64,000 nt of DNA. It comes from Fibrobacter sp. GTDB taxonomy: Bacteria; Fibrobacterota; Fibrobacteria; Fibrobacterales; Fibrobacteraceae. Below are positions 1 through 6,940 of the stretch, one piece after another. The stretch lies in the NCBI GenBank assembly GCA_017475045.1, contig JAFVGH010000041.1, positions 1-64,000 of the forward strand. The letters run 5' to 3'. The notes under the pieces were generated by a model. That model was not told the origin of the DNA. It ran no database searches and worked only from the letters and a program-made list of their open reading frames with translations. The translations under genes and the position numbers were made by a program. How positions within the stretch are numbered: the stretch's first letter is position 1; the number at the start of each line of letters is the position of its first letter.

Positions 1-26
1 CTGTTTTGGCAATCTCGCTATTCCGA

Positions 27-70
27 TAAAAACGAAAAACACCCCAACAAGGGGTCTTTTCGTTTTTTAT
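27..70. terminator. Bidirectional rho-independent terminator
   Basis: An A-rich left arm containing CGAAAA and CCCC pairs with GGGG and CTTTTCG followed by a T run, with a short aacaa loop between. The A-tract on one side and T-tract on the other make it usable from both strands. It probably ends a gene to the left of the window. The bases just before it (13-27) match the tctcgctattccgat part of the tandem repeat that follows. Confidence 0.75.
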
Positions 71-91
71 TCGGGATATCAAGCGAGATGA

Positions 92-171
92 GAACTCACG
101 AAGTGAGTTCGACTGAATCGGCGATGAACGAAGTGAATATAGCCGATTCAGAGATTAAGCCGTAGGCTTAA
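92..171. repeat. Cluster of three palindromic hairpins leading into the tandem repeat
   Basis: Three successive inverted repeats are visible: GAACTCAC/GTGAGTTC (92-99 with 103-110), GAATCGGC/GCCGATTC (115-122 with 142-149) and TTAAGCC/GGCTTAA (155-161 with 165-171). They sit directly before the 105-bp tandem array and look like REP-type palindromic units. No coding signal is seen here. Confidence 0.7.
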
Positions 172-587
172 CCCGAAGGGCAAGTGCCGAAGCAAGGCGA
201 GGCACTTGTCTAATCTCGCTATTCCGATTCCAGACTCACACGGTGATTCCGGCTCGGAGGCCGGAATGACGTTTAACCCGAAGGGCAAGAACTGAAGCAT
301 AGCGAAGTTCTTGTCCAATCTCGCTATTCCGATTCCAGACTCACACGGTGATTCCGGCTCAGGGGCCGGAATGACATTTAACCCGAAGGGCAAGTGCCGA
401 AGCAAGGCGAGGCACTTGTCTAATCTCGCTATTCCGATTCCAGACTCACACGGAGATTCCGGCTCGGGGGCCGGAATGACATTTAACCCGAAGGGCAAGT
501 GACGAAGCAAGGCGAGGCACTTGTCTAATCTCGCTATTCCGATTCCAGACTCACACGGTGATTCCGGCTCGGGGCCGGAATGACGTT
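169..587. repeat. Four tandem 105-bp units, each with two hairpins
   Basis: Units run 169-273, 274-378, 379-483 and 484-587 (the last is 104 bp) and are nearly identical. Each starts with taacccgaagggcaag and carries one hairpin with 8-base arms (CAAGTGCC/GGCACTTG in unit 1) and a second ATTCCGGC/GCCGGAAT hairpin. In unit 2 the first hairpin is CAAGAACT/AGTTCTTG: three positions changed in each arm and pairing is kept. Because 105 is a multiple of three, open frames run through on both strands, but they are repeat artefacts. There are no unique spacers, so this is not a CRISPR array. Confidence 0.9.
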
Positions 588-702
588 CCAAAAGGGGGCG
601 TTACGGGGGTGTCCCCCGTTAGAAAGGGTAGTGGAATACACGGCTAGATGGCGGCTCAAGGCCGCCATGACGACGGGTATGTAGCGAGGGGAAGGCTTTC
701 CC
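588..702. repeat. Palindromic intergenic elements downstream of the GGDEF gene
   Basis: This stretch holds a GGGGGTGTCCCCC palindrome (605-617), an ATGGCGGC/GCCGCCAT hairpin (648-668) and an AGGGGAA/TTTCCCCT hairpin (about 688-704) at the 3' end of the leftward GGDEF gene. The last may slow or end leftward transcription, but lacks a clear T run. The GGGGG-CCCCC core recurs at 49172-49184, so it is probably a dispersed intergenic element. Confidence 0.5.
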
Positions 703-2490
703 CTAAATAGTCGTACGGGCTCCGATTGTCCGGATAATCGTATTCAGGATTTCGTCGCGCCCACCCTTCATACTCATCTTGTTCTTGTACATCAGGGCGT
801 CGGCACGCTCAAAGACCGCCGAAACGTTCTTGTCGTGGGCCTGGTCGAAGACCGCAATACCGCAGGCCACAATGACCTTGTCATGCTCGGAATTGCTCTT
901 CACCGTCTCCACAAAATCGTGCTCCAACTTTTCGCGATTTTCAAAATCGTCACCCCGCAAAATCGCCACGAACTCATCGCCGCCTACACGGAACACGGGG
1001 CTGTGCTTAAAGGTGTTGCACACAAGCCTTGACGCATTCTTGATGTAGACGTCGCCAGCCTTGTGGCCCTGCGTATCGTTGACAGTCTTGAGGCCGTTCA
1101 CATCGCAAATGGCAATTGCAAATTCGACCTTTTCGCCTGCCTGAATCTGCTGGTCCAATTTCTTCTCGAACTCACCATATGCATTCTTGTTCTTGATGCC
1201 GGTCAAGTCGTCACGGCGAGCCTTTTCGAAATTGATGGAGGCTTCTTCCCTGATCTTCTGCTCACGGCGCACCTGGGCATCCACGTTGGTCACACTGATG
1301 ACCACATGGTTCTTGTCGGCATACACCGCCACCAAGTTCACATACTGGGGACCCGTCGGAGTGTTCAGGCGGTATGTCAGGGAGAACATTCCATTTTCGT
1401 CCAGCTCCCTCAAAAGGCTTTCTCTGTCCAATCCAGCCTCAATTAAAGGAATATCATCTTGATAGATAACGGTCATCGCATCTTTCTTCAGCTGGTTGAA
1501 AAAGTCCTCGCCTTCAAGGGCAACACTCAATTCACAGAACAGGCGCTCGCTCTTATACAAGGCGTAATGATCCGTTGTCAAGTCCACCATATAAAGGGCA
1601 TCATAGCGCTCGGCCAGGGCCATCACGATCTGGCCAAAGACCTCGCCCTTAGAGGCTTTCTTCTGGAGTTCCTGTTCGCGACGCTCCATCGCATCGATGT
1701 TCGTGACACTGATAACAATATGGTCCTTGTCAGAATAGACCGCCATCAGTTTCACATACTGAGGACCCGTCGCCGTATTCAAACGGTAACGGAGCGTAAA
1801 TACACCTATCTCGTCCAAATCCTTCAGCAAAGATTCTCTGGTAAGTGCTTCCTGTATCAGCGAAATATCATCTTTATAGATAACCTGCTCAGCGTCCTTT
1901 CTCAGCTGGTTAAAGAAATTATCTCCCTCAAGGGCAATGCTAAGCTCGCAAAAAACACGTTCGCTCTTGTACTGCACATAGTGTTCTGTCTTGAGATCCA
2001 CCATGTAAAGGGCGTCATAGCGTTCGGCCAGGGCCATCACGATCTGGCCGTAGGTCTTGCTTTTGTCAGCCTTCTGCTCCAGTTCTATACGTTCACGTTC
2101 CTGTTTATCGATATTGTTCACCCCGATAACCAGGTATTCCCGCCCCTGCGAATGGGTAAGCACGGCCTTCATCTGGAACCAGACGGGCACGCCTTCTACC
2201 ATCAGTCGATACTTGAAGTCAAAGGCATGGTCATCTTGAATGGCCTTGAGCAGCGATTCCCGGTTGATATGATCCGAAAAGGACTGTTTGTCCTCAGGGC
2301 ACACCACCGCCTCCATATTGACCTTGGTGTCGGCCCAGAAATCACGGGTATCGGTCAGTTCCAACTTAGTATGCTTGCCGCGAAACGCAAACATCGAATA
2401 GTTATTAGTCTCGTTATCAACAAAGAACACGCACTCGTAGTCGAGCGAGAGTGCAGAAGCCACATCCTCAAATGTCAAATGCATGTCCAT
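703..2490 (-). CDS. Diguanylate cyclase with tandem sensor-like modules
   Basis: The protein is 595 aa. The C-terminal GGDEF domain (about 430-590) has an intact GGDEF signature in RVGGDEFVAIL near residue 500 and the DDLTGIKNKNAY entry motif, so it is expected to make cyclic di-GMP from two GTP. No RxxD inhibitory site precedes the motif. Upstream lie three modules of about 138 aa; the second (about 147-284) and third (about 285-420) are close copies sharing GQIVMALAERYDALYMVDL, and the first (1-140) is more diverged. They look like PAS-type sensors without membrane segments, so the protein is probably cytoplasmic. Start: ATG at 2490 with AGGA six bases upstream is preferred over a TTG at 2496. 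Confidence 0.9.
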   Translation of the reverse strand: MDMHLTFEDVASALSLDYECVFFVDNETNNYSMFAFRGKHTKLELTDTRDFWADTKVNMEAVVCPEDKQSFSDHINRESLLKAIQDDHAFDFKYRLMVEGVPVWFQMKAVLTHSQGREYLVIGVNNIDKQERERIELEQKADKSKTYGQIVMALAERYDALYMVDLKTEHYVQYKSERVFCELSIALEGDNFFNQLRKDAEQVIYKDDISLIQEALTRESLLKDLDEIGVFTLRYRLNTATGPQYVKLMAVYSDKDHIVISVTNIDAMERREQELQKKASKGEVFGQIVMALAERYDALYMVDLTTDHYALYKSERLFCELSVALEGEDFFNQLKKDAMTVIYQDDIPLIEAGLDRESLLRELDENGMFSLTYRLNTPTGPQYVNLVAVYADKNHVVISVTNVDAQVRREQKIREEASINFEKARRDDLTGIKNKNAYGEFEKKLDQQIQAGEKVEFAIAICDVNGLKTVNDTQGHKAGDVYIKNASRLVCNTFKHSPVFRVGGDEFVAILRGDDFENREKLEHDFVETVKSNSEHDKVIVACGIAVFDQAHDKNVSAVFERADALMYKNKMSMKGGRDEILNTIIRTIGARTTI

Positions 2491-2734
2491 AAGCAATCCT
2501 AAATCGGGGTATATAATCGTAAAATAAACACATTTTTGCGAAAAAGCAACAACAGTATACCCCTTTTTACAATTATTGTAATTATGCCGATGGGCAAGAA
2601 GACGACTTCATAAAGAGGCGTATTAGGACATTTTTTCCTAAAAAACGGCGTTTTTAGCGTAAAAAAGCCAATTTTGCCCCCTTTTGCACATGTTAGTTTG
2701 TTCATAAAGAACGGAAAAATTTTACATTCCGTCC
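2491..2734. other. Divergent intergenic region between the GGDEF gene and rpsP
   Basis: This is AT-rich non-coding DNA between two divergent genes. It must hold the leftward promoter of the GGDEF gene; an ATTATA-like box lies near 2505-2515 on the minus strand, but no convincing -35 was found. A 68-codon leftward open frame here has no recognisable features and is not called as a gene. Confidence 0.5.
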
Positions 2735-2763
2735 TTTACACACAAGTTTTTTGTTGTTATATT
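2735..2763 (+). promoter_or_regulatory. Sigma-70-type promoter of the rpsP operon
   Basis: TTTACA (2735-2740), a 17-base spacer and TATATT (2758-2763) sit about 40 bases before the rpsP start codon. The same -10 sequence recurs at several other promoters in the window, which supports the call. Confidence 0.7.
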
Positions 2764-2803
2764 TGGCCTCAAAAAGAAACAATCAGCCCTAAAAGAGGTT
2801 AAA

Positions 2804-3253
2804 ATGGCAACTGTTATCCGTCTCGCTCGCTTTGGCAAGCGTCACAACCCCATCTACCGCGCCGTGGTCATCGACAGCCGCAAGGCCCGCGACGACAGCT
2901 TTATCGAACAGGTGGGTTTCTACAACCCCAACCTGAAGAAGCCGGAAATCCGCTTCGAACAGGAAAAGGTCCTCAAGTGGCTCCAGACCGGCGCACAGCC
3001 GTCTGACACCGTCCGCAGCCTCCTGAAGAAGGTTGGCATCATGGAACTGTTCCACGAGCTCCGCGCCGGCCGCTCCATCGAAGGCAAGGTCGCCACTCCT
3101 AAGGCCGACAAGGCCAAGAAGGCCAAGCTCGGTCCCAAGGCTCTCGCCAAGATCGAAGCTGAAAAGGCCGCCAAGGAAGCTGCCGCTGCTGAAGCTGCTG
3201 CCGCCGCCGAAGCTCCTGCTGAAGCCGCCGCTGAAGCCCCGGCCGAAGCCTAA
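2804..3253 (+). CDS. rpsP: 30S ribosomal protein S16
   Basis: The first 80 or so residues (MATVIRLARFGKRHNPIYR...) are the conserved S16 fold, a small-subunit assembly protein binding 16S rRNA. The total of 149 aa is longer than the usual 80-100 because of a Lys- then Ala/Glu-rich tail (about 95-149) ending in repeated AEAPAEA units. Such low-complexity tails on ribosomal proteins are usually disordered; its role here is unknown. It is the first gene of the rpsP-rimM-trmD-rplS operon, with its own promoter and a terminator behind it. Confidence 0.97.
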   Translation: MATVIRLARFGKRHNPIYRAVVIDSRKARDDSFIEQVGFYNPNLKKPEIRFEQEKVLKWLQTGAQPSDTVRSLLKKVGIMELFHELRAGRSIEGKVATPKADKAKKAKLGPKALAKIEAEKAAKEAAAAEAAAAAEAPAEAAAEAPAEA

Positions 3254-3269
3254 TCAAATTCTTTTGAAG

Positions 3270-3300
3270 AGTCCTGTGCCAAGCCGCACAGGACTTTTTT
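3270..3300 (+). terminator. Rho-independent terminator or attenuator after rpsP
   Basis: A perfect 10-bp stem AGTCCTGTGC/GCACAGGACT with a six-base loop is followed by a run of T. It lies between rpsP and rimM. It would make S16 mRNA more abundant than the downstream processing enzymes, which then depend on read-through or another promoter. Confidence 0.9.
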
Positions 3301-3320
3301 CGTCTAGGAACAAATCCCAC

Positions 3321-3350
3321 ACCTCGCACTCCACACTTCACATTCCACCA
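3321..3350. repeat. Dispersed GTGTGGAATG-type short repeat
   Basis: The bases just before rimM are an imperfect repeat of actccacacttcacattcc. Related runs occur at 6858-6884 in the opposite sense (gtgtggagtgtggggtgtgg) and at 45142-45175 over the start of the large ExbB-like gene. It looks like a low-complexity intergenic repeat family. It leaves rimM without an obvious ribosome-binding site. Confidence 0.45.
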
Positions 3351-3932
3351 ATGCCCGACTACTCAAACTACATCACCGTCTGTCAGCTCATGGGAAGCCA
3401 TGGCGTGAAGGGCTATATCAAGGCTCGGCCGCTGACCCATGACCCGGAGCGGCACAAGCTGTTGAAGGCCGTGGTGGTGGAAAAGGTGAACGGGCAGTTC
3501 GTGGAACTTGAGGTGGAAGATTCCAAACTGGCTGGGGCACTCTGGCACCTGAAGTTCAAGGGCTTCGACACACCCGAGTCCCTGCGGCCCCTGGTGAACG
3601 GCAACCTGATGGTAAGTCCCGACGAGCGGATTCCCGCCCCAGAAGGGGAGTTCTACCTAGACGACCTGGCGGGCTTTGCGGTAAAGCTCACGGACGGCCG
3701 CACCGTAGGCGAAGTGCTGGAGGTGCAGGAACTGCCCACCGTGGACGCATTCCTTATCAAGTTCGCTCCCGAGGCCGAGGCGGAGTTTTCCAAGAAGACC
3801 ATCCTCGCCCCCTGGATTGAGGACTGCGTGTCAGAAATTGACGAAGAAAACCAGGCCATCATTTGCGACGGCGACTATCTGCGGGCCCTGTGCCCCGAAG
3901 AGAGACCCACAAGCCCGGAGGCCTGCCAATGA
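3351..3932 (+). CDS. rimM: Ribosome maturation factor RimM
   Basis: A 193-aa protein that assists maturation of the 30S head region by binding S19. The N-terminal RimM domain shows GSHGVKGYIKARPLTHDPE and the C-terminal PRC barrel shows GEFYLDDLAGFAVKLTDGR. Position between rpsP and trmD is the standard bacterial arrangement. The reading frame is open upstream to 3033, antisense in sense to nothing but out of frame with rpsP; the ATG at 3351 is chosen because it gives the family N-terminus. It overlaps trmD by four bases (ATGA). Confidence 0.95.
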   Translation: MPDYSNYITVCQLMGSHGVKGYIKARPLTHDPERHKLLKAVVVEKVNGQFVELEVEDSKLAGALWHLKFKGFDTPESLRPLVNGNLMVSPDERIPAPEGEFYLDDLAGFAVKLTDGRTVGEVLEVQELPTVDAFLIKFAPEAEAEFSKKTILAPWIEDCVSEIDEENQAIICDGDYLRALCPEERPTSPEACQ

Positions 3933-4633
3933 GAATCGACTGCATCACCATATTCCCCGAGATGTTCTCCCCCATGACCCAGTCCATCATGGGCCGTGCC
4001 CAGAACAAGGGAATCCTGCAGTTCAACACCGTGTTTTTGCGGGACTTTGCCGTCAACGACTACGGTCAAGTGGACGACGTTCCCTACGGCGGCGAACCGG
4101 GAATGGTGCTTAGACCGGAACCCCTGGCCCAGGCTATCCGGAGCACGGGAGTGAAGGAAGACGGCGGCAAGGTCATCTACATGACCGCCGACGGCGTGCC
4201 CCTCACCCACAAGATTGCAGAGGACCTTTCCAAGGAAGAACACCTGGTTATCGTGTGCGGGCACTACAAGGGTATCGACGACCGCATACGCCAGTCCGAG
4301 GTGGACATGGAGATTTCCATCGGGGATTTCGTGGTGAGTGGCGGCGAGCTGCCCGCCATGCTCCTGACCGACGCCGTGGTACGACTGAAGGACGGAGCCC
4401 TCGGAAACAGGGAATCCGGCGATACGGACTCCTTTGCCCAGGGTCTTCTGGGCTGGCCCGTCTACACCCGGCCCGAGGTTTTCGAGGGGAAACGGGTGCC
4501 CGATGTGCTTTTAAGCGGGCACCACAAGAACATTTCGGAATGGCGGAAGCAAGAATCCTTGAAAAGAACCCAAGAAAGACGGCCCGACATCCTTGAAAAA
4601 ATCAAATTAAATGCTAAATTTGGCGACAAATAA
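3929..4633 (+). CDS. trmD: tRNA (guanine-N1)-methyltransferase TrmD
   Basis: A 234-aa SPOUT-family enzyme that methylates G37 of tRNAs with S-adenosylmethionine and prevents frameshifting. The sequence shows MRIDCITIFPEMF at the N-terminus, the GGEPGMVLRPEP loop and the trefoil-knot motif SIGDFVVSGGELPAM. The start at 3929 overlaps the rimM stop by four bases, so translation is probably coupled. Length and motifs are normal. Confidence 0.97.
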   Translation: MRIDCITIFPEMFSPMTQSIMGRAQNKGILQFNTVFLRDFAVNDYGQVDDVPYGGEPGMVLRPEPLAQAIRSTGVKEDGGKVIYMTADGVPLTHKIAEDLSKEEHLVIVCGHYKGIDDRIRQSEVDMEISIGDFVVSGGELPAMLLTDAVVRLKDGALGNRESGDTDSFAQGLLGWPVYTRPEVFEGKRVPDVLLSGHHKNISEWRKQESLKRTQERRPDILEKIKLNAKFGDK

Positions 4634-4649
4634 TTAAGAGGTACACATT

Positions 4650-4997
4650 ATGTCCCTGAACATCGAAGCTATCCATAACGAAAACGTAAAGGCCGAAGCC
4701 CCTAGCTTCCGCGCTGGCGACACCGTCACGGTGAACGTAAAGGTTATTGAAGGAACCAAGGAACGCATCCAGCCTTTCAAGGGCGTTGTGATCCAGCAGA
4801 AGAACTCCGGTATTTCCAAGACCCTCACGGTCCGCAAGATGTCCGGCTCTGTTGCCGTGGAACGTATTTTCCCGGTGAACTCCCCCCGCATCGACTCCAT
4901 CGTCCTGGATCGTGCCGGTAAGGTTCGTCAGTCCCGCATCTACTATATGCGCAACCTCCGCGGTAAGGCTGCCCGTATCGACGAACGCGAGGCCTAA
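4650..4997 (+). CDS. rplS: 50S ribosomal protein L19
   Basis: A 115-aa protein of the large subunit at the interface with the 30S subunit. The family signature is clear: FRAGDTVTVNVKV, PFKGVVIQQKNSG and VERIFPVNSPRI. An AAGAGG ribosome-binding site lies ahead of the ATG. It closes the rpsP-rimM-trmD-rplS operon, and a strong terminator-like hairpin follows at 5053. Confidence 0.97.
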   Translation: MSLNIEAIHNENVKAEAPSFRAGDTVTVNVKVIEGTKERIQPFKGVVIQQKNSGISKTLTVRKMSGSVAVERIFPVNSPRIDSIVLDRAGKVRQSRIYYMRNLRGKAARIDEREA

Positions 4998-5023
4998 TCA
5001 GGCTTTCAAGGGGTCCTTTCCCG

Positions 5024-5923
5024 ATGAACGGGAATTCCCTCCAACAAGTTATCCCGCCCACGCACCTCAGCGTGAAGGCGGGTTTTGTTGTTTATTCCCA
5101 TAACGACCAGGAACGAAAGATCATCATCCTGGACAAGGGCGAACTAGCGGCGGTAGACAACACCCAGTCTCGCCGCAAGATCATGTTCACCATGCAGCCC
5201 GGCGACCTGGTGGGGGTAGCAGCCCTCCTAGAGCGGGAACCTTTCCGCTACGACCTGGAGGCCACCGTAGACTCCGAGATCATGGTGGTGGGCGAAGACT
5301 GCATGGAGTCCGAACTCAAGAACATTCCCCTGTGGCTATTGGCCGTCATCCGGGAACTCTCTGCACGGAACAGGCTGCGGAAAGAGGGTTGCCGCCGCAG
5401 CCGCGCAGGGAACTCCCTGATAAGCCTGGCTGAATTCTGCAGATACCAGAAAAAAGGCGAGCCCATCCCACTAGAAGGATTTGTCCAGGAGTTCTGCTGG
5501 CAGACCAAGGCAAACGCTGCAAGCGCCAAGGAAGACCTGAAGGCCCTATGCCGCAGGAAATTCGTTGATATTACCGACTCCATGGTAACGGTGACGTACC
5601 CCGAACTTCTGGAACTGTTCGTCGACTACCTGGAATACCAAGAACAAGACAAGCCCTGGCCGCCCCTGCAACTGACGTTGAACCAGAAGAAGGCACTCGT
5701 TAGGTTGTCTACAATCGAGAACGGTACGCCCCAGGATCCTCCGGCTTGGCTTGCTTTTTTCCAGAAGAGCAACATTGCACTGACCGCCGCCGACTGGATC
5801 AAGATGCAAGGCCTGGGCTGGTTCGAAAATCCGAAAGAAAACCTGTTCGTACCTAATTCCCAAAAAATCCAGTATTTTCTACTGGCGCTCCGTTACGAAA
5901 TCAACCTGAGGGGGGTGCTGTAA
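5024..5923 (+). CDS. CRP/FNR-like cyclic-nucleotide-binding-domain protein
   Basis: 299 aa. Residues about 15-100 resemble a cNMP-binding beta-barrel (AGFVVYSHNDQERKIIILDKGEL, then MQPGDLVGVAALLEREPFRYDLEA). A middle region around 140-190 resembles a winged helix, and a C-terminal extension of about 100 aa is not of a family I recognise. A transcription-regulator role is inferred only. AAGGGG lies ten bases before the ATG. The next gene overlaps it by one base and is a paralogue with the same architecture. Its first codons are overlapped by the rplS terminator-like hairpin, which could limit expression. Confidence 0.7.
   Translation: MNGNSLQQVIPPTHLSVKAGFVVYSHNDQERKIIILDKGELAAVDNTQSRRKIMFTMQPGDLVGVAALLEREPFRYDLEATVDSEIMVVGEDCMESELKNIPLWLLAVIRELSARNRLRKEGCRRSRAGNSLISLAEFCRYQKKGEPIPLEGFVQEFCWQTKANAASAKEDLKALCRRKFVDITDSMVTVTYPELLELFVDYLEYQEQDKPWPPLQLTLNQKKALVRLSTIENGTPQDPPAWLAFFQKSNIALTAADWIKMQGLGWFENPKENLFVPNSQKIQYFLLALRYEINLRGVL
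5053..5093 (+). terminator. Terminator-like hairpin after rplS, inside the next reading frame
   Basis: CCCGCC plus CACGC (5053-5063) pairs with GCGTG plus GGCGGG (5070-5082, two-base bulge), followed by TTTTGTTGTTT. It has the form of an intrinsic terminator of the rplS operon, yet lies 30-60 bases inside the coding region of the CRP-like gene. It may act as an attenuator for the downstream pair. Confidence 0.75.
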
Positions 5924-6522
5924 TGAAACTCTCCGCCGGTGAATTTCTGTGTTTGGAAGGGGACTTCACCAGCTCCCTCTACATTGTCATTTCGGGAGCC
6001 CTCTCGGGAACCTGTAGCTCCCAGACCGGCGTAGACCCCAAGCGGTTCGAGCCCGGATCCATTATCGACGTTTTCAGCCTATTAGAAAGTACCCCGAGGG
6101 AATACACCCTAAAGGCGGAAGAGGACTGCGAAATCCAGGTAGTGGACCATGAACAGCTTAAGCACATTTTAGACGAAAAGCCCTCGTGGCTACGTTCCAT
6201 TATCGAGTTTTTAATCCGGCGGAATCACATCGGCGAAGAAAACAAACGCAAGGGCGACCTCATCCAGTCCCTTCCTTCTCTGCTTTACCTGTTCTCCGGT
6301 CTCTTGAAGGAGTTGAATAGCAATACGGTTCCCGTAAGCCTGCTTTCGGAACGGGCGCTCCGCATGAACGGCTCACGCCCGGAGGAATGCCGCAAGTTGC
6401 TCCGGATGCTCCAGGAACTGGGCGTCCTCAAGATTCAGGAAGATTCAGTACAGGTGGAATCGAGAGAACTGATCCACCTGCTTTATGACACCTCCGCTAC
6501 CGCGCCCTGGAACGCAAGGTAA
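5923..6522 (+). CDS. CRP/FNR-like paralogue, N-terminal part before a frameshift
   Basis: 199 codons: cNMP-binding barrel (LSAGEFLCLEGDFTSSLYIVISG, then PGSIIDVFSLLESTPREY) and a helix-turn-helix-like region (SLLSERALRMNGSRPEECRK). The ATG shares a base with the stop of the preceding paralogue. The frame ends in DTSATAPWNAR, which has no counterpart in the upstream gene, while the other frame from 6489 continues the homology. The gene therefore looks like a ~310-aa protein broken by a one-base frameshift near 6489. A truncated but DNA-binding product cannot be ruled out. Confidence 0.65.
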   Translation: MKLSAGEFLCLEGDFTSSLYIVISGALSGTCSSQTGVDPKRFEPGSIIDVFSLLESTPREYTLKAEEDCEIQVVDHEQLKHILDEKPSWLRSIIEFLIRRNHIGEENKRKGDLIQSLPSLLYLFSGLLKELNSNTVPVSLLSERALRMNGSRPEECRKLLRMLQELGVLKIQEDSVQVESRELIHLLYDTSATAPWNAR

Positions 6523-6854
6523 GCCCGAACATTCTTTCCATAACGGACCAAATGGTTCTCACGGTGTTCATCAAGCTTTCCAAGCAAAGCAAGGCTCCCC
6601 TCCGGAACGGTCTCAGCGCCATTTCTACAAGCGAATTAAAGGCCGAAGCCAAAAAGAGCATGCACGGCATGACCCTTACCACACGGACTATCGGATCCCT
6701 AGTAGAGAAGGGTATTCTCACCCCCGACACCACCCTGGATTTCCACGCAAAACTAGATCAGTCTGAATTCTTTTTCGGAGATTTCGACCACATCATGGAT
6801 CTGCTGGAATTGAATCGGATTTTCCCGCTGCTGGACAAGAAACTGGTGGAGTAG
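6489..6854 (+). pseudogene. C-terminal part of the frameshifted CRP-like paralogue
   Basis: The frame opens at 6489 right after a TGA and reads HLRYRALERKVSPNILSI, then continues to 6854; the first ATG is only at 6552. ELIHLLYD of the preceding frame joined to HLRYRALERK aligns with ELLELFVDYLEYQEQDK of the upstream paralogue, and IKLSKQ aligns with VRLSTI. No start codon with a ribosome-binding site is present at its beginning. A -1 shift after codon GAC (6487-6489) would restore one protein similar in length to the 299-aa neighbour. Confidence 0.65.
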
Positions 6855-6940
6855 CGGGAAGTGTGGAGTGTGGGGTGTGGAGTGAATAATATTTGATTCA
6901 CTTCACTATAGCATTTAACCCAAATTATTACATTTATGAC

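Noticed and set aside
169-587. CRISPR array from regular repeats
   Set aside because: Units are contiguous 105-bp tandem copies with no unique spacers, and no cas genes are in the window.
148-591. A 147-aa leftward protein and a 63-aa rightward one made of repeats
   Set aside because: Both arise because the repeat length is a multiple of three; there is no start signal or family, and the stems evolve as hairpins.
1459-2502. A 347-aa rightward frame opposite the GGDEF gene
   Set aside because: Antisense to duplicated sensor modules, no start signal and no family.
2499-2705. A 68-codon leftward gene upstream of the GGDEF gene
   Set aside because: Low-complexity hydrophobic translation in AT-rich intergenic DNA with no ribosome-binding site.
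6480-6525. Programmed -1 frameshifting in the CRP-like paralogue
   Set aside because: No slippery heptamer or downstream pseudoknot was seen around the shift, so mutation or sequencing error is favoured.
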